64,000 nt of DNA from Micromonospora sp. NBC_01699 (GTDB lineage Bacteria; Actinomycetota; Actinomycetes; Mycobacteriales; Micromonosporaceae), in NCBI RefSeq assembly GCF_036250065.1, contig NZ_CP109199.1:7876083-7940082 (forward strand), given 5' to 3'. A program made the translations under genes and the position numbers. Positions 18,486-25,482 of this stretch are shown here, in pieces. Numbering within the stretch: the stretch's first letter is position 1; each line of letters begins with the position of its first letter. The notes beneath the pieces are model-generated. The model made no database searches and was not told the origin of the DNA. It saw only the letters and a list, made by a program, of their open reading frames with translations.

Positions 18486-19474
18486 TGGCCACCGAAACCC
18501 TCACCCTGGGCAAGGCACTCAACCTCGGCCTGCGGCGCGCGCTTGAGCAGGACCCCAAGGTCGTCATCATGGGCGAGGACGTCGGCAAGCTCGGCGGCGT
18601 CTTCCGGATCACCGACGGCCTACAGAAGGACTTCGGCGAGAACCGGATCATCGACACCCCGCTCGCCGAGTCCGGCATCATCGGCACCGCGGTCGGCCTG
18701 GCCATCCGCGGCTACCGGCCGATCTGCGAGATCCAGTTCGACGGCTTCGTCTACCCCGCGTACGACCAGATCGTGTCGCAGGTGGCGAAGATGCACTACC
18801 GGTCGCAGGGCAAGGTCAAACTGCCGATCGTGATCCGGATCCCGTACGGCGGCGGCATCGGCGCGGTGGAGCACCACTCCGAGTCGCCGGAGGCGTACTT
18901 CTCGCACACCGCCGGGCTCAAGGTCGTGAGCTGCGCCTCCCCCCAGGACGCGTACGCGATGATCCAGCAGTCGGTACTGTCGGACGACCCGATCGTCTTC
19001 CTGGAGCCGAAGCGGCGCTACTACGAGAAGGGCCCGGTCGACGTCGACGCCCCGCTCGCCGACGCGTACCCGCTGCACGCCACCCGCCTGGTGCGGGCCG
19101 GTCGGGACGCCACCGTGCTCGCGTACGGGCCGATGGTCCGGACCGCCCTGGAGGCGGCCACCGCCGCCGAGGAGGACGGCCGGGACCTGGAGGTCTTCGA
19201 CCTGCGTACGCTCTCCCCGCTGGACCTGCGCCCGGTCTACGACTCGGTCCGCCGGACCGGTCGGTGCGTGGTGGTGCACGAGGCGCCCGGCAACCTGGGC
19301 CTCGGCTCGGAACTGGCCGCCCGGATCACCGAGGAGTGCTTCTACTCGCTGGAGGCGCCGGTGCTGCGGGTGACGGGCTACGACACCCCGTACCCGGCGG
19401 CCAGGGTCGAGGAGGACTACCTGCCGAACCTCGACCGGGTGCTCGACGGCGTCGACCGCACCTTCGGATGGTGA
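18485..19474 (+). CDS. 2-oxoacid dehydrogenase E1 beta subunit
   Basis: 329 aa, ATG overlapping the E1alpha stop (TGATG). Typical E1beta features: VVIMGEDVGKLGGVFRIT near the N-terminus (ThDP-contacting Glu), FRITDGLQKDFG..DTPLAESGIIGTAVG, YGGGIGAVEHHSESPEAYF, and a C-terminal transketolase domain (VVVHEAPGNLGLGSELAARI). It forms the alpha2beta2 E1 with the preceding gene product. Confidence 0.92.
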   Translation: MATETLTLGKALNLGLRRALEQDPKVVIMGEDVGKLGGVFRITDGLQKDFGENRIIDTPLAESGIIGTAVGLAIRGYRPICEIQFDGFVYPAYDQIVSQVAKMHYRSQGKVKLPIVIRIPYGGGIGAVEHHSESPEAYFSHTAGLKVVSCASPQDAYAMIQQSVLSDDPIVFLEPKRRYYEKGPVDVDAPLADAYPLHATRLVRAGRDATVLAYGPMVRTALEAATAAEEDGRDLEVFDLRTLSPLDLRPVYDSVRRTGRCVVVHEAPGNLGLGSELAARITEECFYSLEAPVLRVTGYDTPYPAARVEEDYLPNLDRVLDGVDRTFGW

Positions 19475-19478
19475 GCTA

Positions 19479-20960
19479 ATGCCACGGATCGAACAGTTCA
19501 ACCTGCCCGACCTGGGCGAGGGCCTGACCGAGGGCGAGATCCTCAAGTGGCTGGTCTCGGTCGGCGACACGATCGAGCTCAACCAGCCGATCGTCGAGGT
19601 CGAGACCGCCAAGGCAGCGGTCGAGATCCCGGCGAAGTGGGGCGGCGTCGTACACGCCATCTTCGAGGCCGAGGGTGCCGTGGTCGAGGTCGGCGCGCCG
19701 ATCATCCAGATCGACACCCAGCCCGGAGCCGGGCCGCTCGGCGCCGCCGACAACGGTGGCCTGCCGGTGCCGTCGGCCGCGTCACTGGCCGCGGTGGAGA
19801 TCGCCCCGGACGAGGGCGCGATCGAGCCCGGCATGATCGGTGGTCCGGCACCGGGTGGGCGTACCGCCGTGCTGGTCGGTTACGGCCCGAAGACCGGTGC
19901 CGCGAAGCGGAGGCCGCGCAAGGGCGCCGCCGCCGCCGAGCCGGTGGGCGCGGTGGTCTCGACGCCGCCCGCTCCGGCCCCGGTACGCCAGCCCGTGACG
20001 ACTCCCGCTCCGGCTCCGGCCGTGCAGGAACCGCCGGCTCGGGCGGTGACCCCGCCGGTGGTCGGTGGACCGGTGCTGGCCAAGCCGCCGGTGCGCAAGC
20101 TCGCCCGGGACCTGGGAGTGGATCTGACCGTACTGAGCGGGTCGGGACCGCTCGGGTCGATCACGCGCGATGACGTACACCTGGCCGCGACCGGTGCCAC
20201 GGCGGTGGCCGAACCGGTGGTCGCGACGGTGACCAGGGCCTCGGCCGCGGTCTTCGGACCCGACCGTGAGCAGCGGATCCCGGTGAAGGGGGTACGGAAG
20301 CTGACCGCGGCGAACATGGTCGCGTCGGCGTTCTCCGCACCGCACGTCACCGAGTTCCTGACCGTCGACGTGACCCGCTCGATGAGGGCGATCGACCGGC
20401 TGCGGGCGCTGCCGGAGTGGCGGGAGGTGCGGATCTCCCCGCTGCTGCTGGTCGCCAAGGCGGTCCTGCTGGCGGTCGGTCGGCACCCGATGGTCAACTC
20501 GACCTGGGCCGGCGACGAGATCGTCGTCAAGGAGTACGTCAACCTGGGTATCGCGGCCGCCACCGAGCGTGGCCTGATCGTGCCGAACATCAAGGACGCC
20601 GGTCGGCTGTCGCTGCGCGAACTGGCGGACGCGATGACCGCGCTGGTCCAGACCGCGAAGACCGGTCGTACGGCACCGGCCGACATGTCCGGCGGCACCT
20701 TCACGATCACCAACGTGGGGGTGTTCGGGGTTGACACGGGTACCCCGATCCTGCCGCCGGGTGAGTCCGCGATCCTGGCCCTCGGCACCATCCGGGACAC
20801 CCCGTGGGTACACAAGGGCAAGATCAAGGTACGTCAGGTGACCACTCTCGGTCTGTCGTTCGACCATCGGATCATCGACGGTGAACTCGGGTCGAAGTTC
20901 CTCCGCGACATCGGCGCCTTCCTGGCTGATCCGGAGGCGTCACTGCTCGCCTGGACCTGA
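19479..20960 (+). CDS. 2-oxoacid dehydrogenase E2 (dihydrolipoyl acyltransferase)
   Basis: 493 aa. One lipoyl domain (PDLGEGLTEGEILKW..., lipoyl Lys in VETAKAAVEIP near residue 43), a long Pro/Ala linker, a peripheral subunit-binding domain near 205-240 (VRKLARDLGVDL...GSITRDDV), then the catalytic domain with DHRIIDG near residue 462. It carries the acyl group to CoA. No E3 (lipoamide dehydrogenase) gene is nearby, so E3 must be supplied from elsewhere. Confidence 0.93.
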   Translation: MPRIEQFNLPDLGEGLTEGEILKWLVSVGDTIELNQPIVEVETAKAAVEIPAKWGGVVHAIFEAEGAVVEVGAPIIQIDTQPGAGPLGAADNGGLPVPSAASLAAVEIAPDEGAIEPGMIGGPAPGGRTAVLVGYGPKTGAAKRRPRKGAAAAEPVGAVVSTPPAPAPVRQPVTTPAPAPAVQEPPARAVTPPVVGGPVLAKPPVRKLARDLGVDLTVLSGSGPLGSITRDDVHLAATGATAVAEPVVATVTRASAAVFGPDREQRIPVKGVRKLTAANMVASAFSAPHVTEFLTVDVTRSMRAIDRLRALPEWREVRISPLLLVAKAVLLAVGRHPMVNSTWAGDEIVVKEYVNLGIAAATERGLIVPNIKDAGRLSLRELADAMTALVQTAKTGRTAPADMSGGTFTITNVGVFGVDTGTPILPPGESAILALGTIRDTPWVHKGKIKVRQVTTLGLSFDHRIIDGELGSKFLRDIGAFLADPEASLLAWT

Positions 20961-21032
20961 TCGACGCCCGAACCGTTGCCCGATCTGACGTGATGTCCGG
21001 TCCGGCTACGGCGGAGGCGGTACCGCGCCAAC

Positions 21033-21072
21033 CGGCCGGTGTTCCCGGGGTTAACCCCGGGAACACCGGCCG
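21033..21072 (+). terminator. 40-bp perfect palindrome, terminator of the E1-E2 operon
   Basis: The arms 21033-21052 and 21053-21072 are perfectly complementary over 20 bp with no spacer (centre GTTAAC). It lies 72 bp after the E2 stop. As RNA it forms a very stable hairpin; no U tract follows. Confidence 0.75.
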
Positions 21073-21157
21073 TGTCGTTCCGGCAACACGAAACGTCAGC
21101 CCAACAGCCTCGCGGCCTTCGATTGTTCGGCCAGTGGCCCAGCTCACCTACTAATCG

Positions 21158-21187
21158 TTGGTCATCCTCCCCCTGGTGCGCTTTAAT
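21158..21187 (+). promoter_or_regulatory. Probable promoter of the 45-aa protein gene
   Basis: TTGGTC (21158-21163), 18 bases, TTTAAT (21182-21187), 46 bp before the ATG at 21233. The local AT content is much higher than in the surrounding DNA. Confidence 0.5.
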
Positions 21188-21232
21188 GGAGGTACGCAAC
21201 GGCTGGGGGAAACCAGCCAGGGGGGCCACACC

Positions 21233-21370
21233 ATGAGCATGATCGACAGATTCCGCAGTCGTCGGGACGCCGCACGTCGCGCACGGGCCATCGAGCGCGC
21301 GCTCCGTTCCGCCAACTCGCCGGCCGTACGCGACGAGATCCTCACGATCGCCCAGCGCTACTACGGCTGA
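21233..21370 (+). CDS. Small conserved basic protein (45 aa)
   Basis: MSMIDRFRSRRDAARRARAI start, Arg-rich, helical, ending ILTIAQRYYG. AGGGGGG lies 6 bases before the ATG. It has its own promoter and a strong terminator (21405-21438), so it is an independent transcription unit. Proteins of this size and composition are conserved in Micromonosporaceae; the function is unknown. Confidence 0.7.
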   Translation: MSMIDRFRSRRDAARRARAIERALRSANSPAVRDEILTIAQRYYG

Positions 21371-21404
21371 CGCCCGTACAGACCTTCTCCTCTTCCTCCC
21401 AGAT

Positions 21405-21438
21405 CGATGACCCGCCCGTTCACCCGGGCGGGTCATCG
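21405..21438 (+). terminator. Hairpin terminator of the small-protein gene
   Basis: CGATGACCCGCCCG (21405-21418) pairs perfectly with CGGGCGGGTCATCG (21425-21438) across a 6-base loop, 35 bp after the stop codon. Confidence 0.8.
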
Positions 21439-21744
21439 GCGTTTCACGCGCAGTCATCGGCCTCCCGGGCGCACGAGACCGGGATAAGCGCCCATCGACG
21501 CGCCCGGTACGGTTGGGCTCGGTCGTCACCCGACCGGGCCGACGGGACGTCTGAGTAGATCCACTTGACTCGACTCCCCACCGGCAGCCCGGGCCCGACG
21601 GCCGGCGCTGCCCGGGCGTCACCGGCCTCGACCGGCTACCGTGCGGGAAGCTTGCACGGCCGGTCCGGCCGGCGCCTTCGGCCGCACGCCGGGGACGTCC
21701 GGACGGCATCGGCACGGCCGACATGTCATGGAGGAGACGCGCGC

Positions 21745-24700
21745 ATGACGTCCGAGGACCTGCAGCATCCCGGCCAGGAGCCGGACCAGGCTGCGCCGGG
21801 CCCCGCTGGACCAGCGCCGCAGGGCAGCAACGAACAACACCCCCCGCAGCGGTACCCGAACCCGCCCGCAGCCGCGCCCGGATACGACACCGGCTGGGCG
21901 CCACCCGCGCCGACCAGCGGATCGCCCGCCACCACCCCCTGGGGCGCGGTACCCGGACCGGATCGTCCCGATGCCGGCGGCCCATGGGGTACGCCGGGCA
22001 ACCCACCCGGCGCGGCCCAGCCCGAGCCGACCGCTGGCTGGGGCGCCCAGGGCGGCGGCGCGACGGGCACCCGCCCGGCACCGACCCCACCCCCGCTGCC
22101 GCCCGAGGTCGCCGGTGCGCAGCCGTGGGCACCCGGCGAGGCGTGGGGCGCGTCCGAGCCCGGCCGTGCCACCGTGCCGCCGACCGGCGCCGCCGCCGGA
22201 GAGCTGCCCCAACGGGACCGGGGACGGTTCGGGGCCGACACCTTCCCGGCCGACGAGTTCCCGCCGGACGCCGGCAGCGAGAACCGTCCGGCCTGGGGCG
22301 ACCCGCCGGACCGTACCGCCCAGCCGGGCGGATCGCCCACCCCGATCTACCAGCCGGCCCCGGCGCCGGGCATCTCCCCGTCCGGTGCGATACCGCTGCC
22401 GCCGCAGGAGCCACGGGTCCCGGGTGCGAGCCTGGCGGCGTCCCCGCCGGCCGACTTCGCCCCGTCCGGTGACTACACCCAGCCCCCGGAGTACGCCCCG
22501 TCCGGTGACTGGGCCCCGCCCACGGGCTACCCGGCCCCGCCTTCGGCCTACCCGGCGCCCGGCGGCTTCGCCCGGCCCGCCCCCGACTACCCGCCCGCAG
22601 GCCCGGACTACCCGCCCGCAGGCCCGGACTACCCGGCCGCAGGCCCGGACTACCCGGCCGCAGGCCCGAACCACCCGCCCACCGGCCCGGACTATTCGGC
22701 GCAGGCGGACTATCCGGCACCGGCGGGATGGGCTTCCCCGTCCGGCTACCCGCCGGCCGACGATTTCCCCGCGACCGCCGGCCCGGCACCGCACACCGAC
22801 CGTCCCGGCCGCGCGGAGGTCCCCGACTACCCGGACGCCCCGGCGCAGATCGACTTCCCACCGTCGCCCGGCTACCCCCGGCAACTGAACTACGACCAGC
22901 CGTCCTACGGCAACCCGGCACCCACCGACCAGCCCGCCTACGGCAACCCCGCACCTGCCGACCAGCCCGTCTACGGCAACCCGGCACCTGCCGACCAACC
23001 GCCCTACGGCAATCCGCCGGCCCAGCAGCCGCCCTACGGCAACCCGCCGGCGGCCGACAGCGGCTTTCCGACGACCGGCGGTTACGCCGGAACGGACCAG
23101 GGCACCGGCAGCGGACGTGGGGCCAGCATCGAGTACGGCATCGGTCCGGACTACGGCCAGCCGTCCAACGACGGACGGGACGCCCCACAGTCCTGGGCGC
23201 CGGAGGGCTATTCCGGGGCCGGCGTGTCTCCCCAGTCACCAGCGAGCCCCCCGGTCACGTCGGCACCGCCCCTGGTCCCGCAGGCTGTGGTCCCGCAGCC
23301 GCGCTCGTCGAGCGAGTCGGGCATCTCCGGTCGAGTGTCGATGCCCCGCCCGGAACAGCCGGAGCCGATCCAGGAGATCGAGCCCGCCGAGATCCGGCCC
23401 TCGGCCGGCGCCGCCGCCCCGGTCAGCGCGGCGGGCTCGGCCAGCGCCGCCGTCTCGGTCAGCGCGGCGGTCTCCGCCGGCATCGCCATCTCGGGCAGCG
23501 CCTCGGTACCGCTCGCCAGCCGGGTCATGCCGCCCACGGACCAGGCCGTCAGATCGTCGGCCATCCCCACCCCGCAGCCGAGGGTGTACGGACGCCCCGT
23601 CGACGCCGATCCGGTGGAGCAACCCGAACAGCAGGTAGCCGCAGACCCGCAGCGGTCGGCGAACGACCCGTCGGCCCGTCGGAGCCCCACCACCTACGGC
23701 GCGCCCGGCGGTTACCCGGAGCCCACCGACTACCCCGAGCCCGGTTACCCCGAGCCGACCGGTTACCCCGAGCCCGGTTACCCCGAGCCGACCGGTTACC
23801 CCGAGCCGACCGGCTATGCCGAGCCGACCGGGTTCGCCCCGGCACCGACCGGCTACCCGGAGGCCGGTGGTGGCTACCCCGAGCCAACCGGATACGCCGA
23901 CCCAACCGGATACCCCGACCCGAACGAGTACGCCGAGCCGGCCCCCCGGCGCGGCTCCACCGTGTACGGCGCCGCAGCGGCCGTCCCGCCCGCCGGCGAG
24001 GAGGCGGCCGAGCACCCCATCTCGCCGGCAGGCGCACCGCCGGTCAGCGGAGCCGCTCGGGTCGCCCCACCCCCAGGGTCGGGATTCGACGGCCCGCCCC
24101 CCGGCTTCGACTCACCACCGGCCGGATTCCCGCCACCGCCGACCGGATTCGACTCGGCACCCGGCGGATTTCCGCCACCGCCCCCCGGCTTCGACTCACC
24201 ACCCGGCGCTTTCCCACCACCAGCGACCGGATTCGACGGTCAACCGAGCGGATTCCCGCCGGCATCGACCGGATTCGACGGTCAACCCGGCGGATTCGCT
24301 CCCGCACCGCACTCGTTCGACGGGCCGCCGACGGGCTACGACAACCAGCCGCGCGGGTTCGAGCCGGCACAGGGCAGCGCCTCGCCGCAGTACCCGGGGA
24401 TGGGTGGCGCGCCCTTCGGCGACCTGCTCGGCGAGGGCCCGAACGCGATGCCGGGCAGCCCGGCGGCCGGTTCGGCGCGTCCCTCCGTACCGGCGCAGTT
24501 CGGTCAGCCGGGCACGGTCGGGAGTTCCGGGATGGGCGGGTTCGACGATCGGACCAGCGTGTCCCCGGCGGTTCCCGCACCCGCACTGCCGCCCATGCCA
24601 CCGCCGCACCCCGGCACCGCCGGTACGGCCGCCTGGCCGGCCCAGGCCGCGCCGAACGAGTCCCAGCAGAATCGGTTCGACGCGTTCAAGCCGGACGCGG

Positions 24701-25041
24701 AGGCCAAGCCCGAGCCGGCACCGACCCCCCAGGTACGCAACGGTCGGGTCCTGCTGATGGTGCTGACCGCCGCGGTGCTGCTGCTCGCGATCCCGCTCGG
24801 CGCCCTGTGGTTCATCGGTCGGGGCGGCGAGCCAGCGTTCAACCCCGCCGTCGGCGAATGCGTCAAGCAGTCCGGTGAACAGGCGGTCGGCGTCGCATGC
24901 AGCGAACCCGGCTCCTTCACCGTCGTGTCAAAGGTGGCCAGCGAGGCAGAGTGCGCCGACCAGGCCCTCCCGAGAGTCATCATCGCCACCGAAGACGGCA
25001 AACAACAGGTCCTCTGCCTCCGCCCCACCACCACCAGCTAA
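21745..25041 (+). CDS. Very large Pro-rich protein with C-terminal membrane anchor and small extracellular Cys domain
   Basis: 1098 aa, GGAGGAGAC before the ATG at 21745. About 1000 residues are low-complexity Pro/Gly/Ala/Tyr repeats (GPDYPPAGP, YGNPAPADQP, YPEPTGYPEP, GFDSPPxGFPPPP types). Near residue 1010-1030 is one membrane segment (VLLMVLTAAVLLLAIPLGALWF), followed by about 65 residues with four Cys (VGECVKQSG...GVACSEPGS...AECADQ...VLCLRP). That domain resembles small LppU/SCO3897-like extracytoplasmic domains. Probable topology is a cytoplasmic disordered region and an outside C-terminal domain. The role is unknown. Confidence 0.75.
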   Translation: MTSEDLQHPGQEPDQAAPGPAGPAPQGSNEQHPPQRYPNPPAAAPGYDTGWAPPAPTSGSPATTPWGAVPGPDRPDAGGPWGTPGNPPGAAQPEPTAGWGAQGGGATGTRPAPTPPPLPPEVAGAQPWAPGEAWGASEPGRATVPPTGAAAGELPQRDRGRFGADTFPADEFPPDAGSENRPAWGDPPDRTAQPGGSPTPIYQPAPAPGISPSGAIPLPPQEPRVPGASLAASPPADFAPSGDYTQPPEYAPSGDWAPPTGYPAPPSAYPAPGGFARPAPDYPPAGPDYPPAGPDYPAAGPDYPAAGPNHPPTGPDYSAQADYPAPAGWASPSGYPPADDFPATAGPAPHTDRPGRAEVPDYPDAPAQIDFPPSPGYPRQLNYDQPSYGNPAPTDQPAYGNPAPADQPVYGNPAPADQPPYGNPPAQQPPYGNPPAADSGFPTTGGYAGTDQGTGSGRGASIEYGIGPDYGQPSNDGRDAPQSWAPEGYSGAGVSPQSPASPPVTSAPPLVPQAVVPQPRSSSESGISGRVSMPRPEQPEPIQEIEPAEIRPSAGAAAPVSAAGSASAAVSVSAAVSAGIAISGSASVPLASRVMPPTDQAVRSSAIPTPQPRVYGRPVDADPVEQPEQQVAADPQRSANDPSARRSPTTYGAPGGYPEPTDYPEPGYPEPTGYPEPGYPEPTGYPEPTGYAEPTGFAPAPTGYPEAGGGYPEPTGYADPTGYPDPNEYAEPAPRRGSTVYGAAAAVPPAGEEAAEHPISPAGAPPVSGAARVAPPPGSGFDGPPPGFDSPPAGFPPPPTGFDSAPGGFPPPPPGFDSPPGAFPPPATGFDGQPSGFPPASTGFDGQPGGFAPAPHSFDGPPTGYDNQPRGFEPAQGSASPQYPGMGGAPFGDLLGEGPNAMPGSPAAGSARPSVPAQFGQPGTVGSSGMGGFDDRTSVSPAVPAPALPPMPPPHPGTAGTAAWPAQAAPNESQQNRFDAFKPDAEAKPEPAPTPQVRNGRVLLMVLTAAVLLLAIPLGALWFIGRGGEPAFNPAVGECVKQSGEQAVGVACSEPGSFTVVSKVASEAECADQALPRVIIATEDGKQQVLCLRPTTTS
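22585..22689 (+). repeat. Five tandem 21-bp coding repeats
   Basis: Units of 21 bp starting at 22585, 22606, 22627, 22648 and 22669 (the last one diverged) encode DYPPAGP/DYPAAGP. Near-identical codons indicate recent slippage expansion inside the Pro-rich gene. Confidence 0.85.
23714..23830 (+). repeat. Coding repeats YPEPTG/YPEPG
   Basis: Tandem 15-18-bp units built on GGTTACCCCGAGCC encode alternating YPEPG and YPEPTG, continuing less regularly to about 23940. Confidence 0.75.
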
Positions 25042-25098
25042 CCCTCCCCTCCCCTCCCTCTCTCCCCCGCCCCGCACCCCCCGCGCCACCCCTCGCGC

Positions 25099-25162
25099 CG
25101 TCGATCTAGGGCAAATACGTGCTTGTTGATCTCTAATCACCACCATTTGCCCTAGATCGACG
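25099..25162. repeat. Intergenic 18-bp inverted repeat flanked by C-rich and G-rich tracts
   Basis: CGTCGATCTAGGGCAAAT (25099-25116) and ATTTGCCCTAGATCGACG (25145-25162) are perfect inverted copies around a 28-base AT-richer loop. Left of it (25042-25090) the strand is almost pure C/T; right of it (25163-25236) it is G-rich. It could end transcription of the Pro-rich gene; the palindromic architecture also fits a chromosomal REP-like element. Confidence 0.7.
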
Positions 25163-25240
25163 AAGGAGGGGGCGGGGAGGGGGCGGGGACGGGGGGGGTT
25201 CTGGGGGGAGGGGTGGGTGGGGGTGGGGGGTCGGGCAGGA
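25163..25240 (+). other. G-tract array with quadruplex potential
   Basis: At least eight runs of four or more G in about 75 bases upstream of the truncated thioredoxin-like gene (start 25248). The only obvious translation signal is GGCAGGATGAGG just before the ATG. Confidence 0.6.
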
Positions 25241-25359
25241 TGAGGGTATGGGTGAGATACGTACTGCTCGGGTTCGCGCTCCGGAGTTGCAGGGGCGTGG
25301 GTGGCTGAACACCGGGGGTGAGTCCTACTCGATCAAGGACTTCCGGGGTCGGATCGTCC

Positions 25360-25400
25360 TGCTCGACTTCTGGGCATCTAAGAGCATCCGACGAATCCGC
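25360..25400. other. Left attachment site (attL) of the prophage
   Basis: Host homology ends at GACTTCTGG (about 25366-25374), 107 bp before a large serine integrase gene. Serine integrases place attP beside int, so the hybrid site attL must lie here. The exact core dinucleotide cannot be fixed without attR or an uninterrupted host gene. Confidence 0.7.
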
Positions 25401-25416
25401 TCCGTAACGGCCCTGA

Positions 25417-25436
25417 TGCGCTCAACGTTCATCGCA
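25417..25436. promoter_or_regulatory. Operator-like palindrome, copy 1
   Basis: TGCGCTCAACGTTCATCGCA, two mismatches to the consensus TGCGYTGAACGTTCARCGCA. First of three copies at exactly 23-bp intervals in the attL-int gap. Confidence 0.75.
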
Positions 25437-25439
25437 AGG

Positions 25440-25459
25440 TGCGCGTAGCGTTCAACGCA
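25440..25459. promoter_or_regulatory. Operator-like palindrome, copy 2
   Basis: TGCGCGTAGCGTTCAACGCA, three mismatches in the left arm; the right arm is perfect. It begins 23 bp after copy 1. Confidence 0.7.
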
Positions 25460-25462
25460 ACG

Positions 25463-25482
25463 TGCGTGTAACGTTCAACGCA
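25463..25482. promoter_or_regulatory. Operator-like palindrome, copy 3, overlapping the integrase start codon
   Basis: TGCGTGTAACGTTCAACGCA, two mismatches. Its last base is the A of the integrase ATG, so a bound protein would block both transcription and initiation. The integrase has no other visible ribosome site. Confidence 0.75.

Larger units (their letters stand above)
25248..25448 (+). pseudogene. 5' fragment of a thioredoxin-like (NHL-repeat type) gene, interrupted by the prophage
   Basis: The frame begins MGEIRTARVRAPELQGRGWL and continues SYSIKDFRGRIVLLDFW, the N-terminus of actinobacterial thioredoxin-like/NHL-repeat proteins, where LLDFW is followed by a TFCCINC-like CxxC site. 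Here, straight after LLDFW, the sequence changes to phage DNA (ASKSIRRIR...) and the frame stops at 25448. The catalytic site and the rest are missing; the remainder should lie beyond the right end of the prophage, outside this window. Confidence 0.8.

Noticed and set aside
22585-22689. Regular 21-bp repeats that superficially resemble a CRISPR array
   Set aside because: No variable spacers; the units are contiguous and encode a Pro-rich peptide repeat in a long open frame.
25360-25400. tRNA gene as integration target
   Set aside because: No tRNA fold is present; the flanking host sequence is protein-coding (thioredoxin-like), and the recombinase is a serine integrase, which often uses coding genes.
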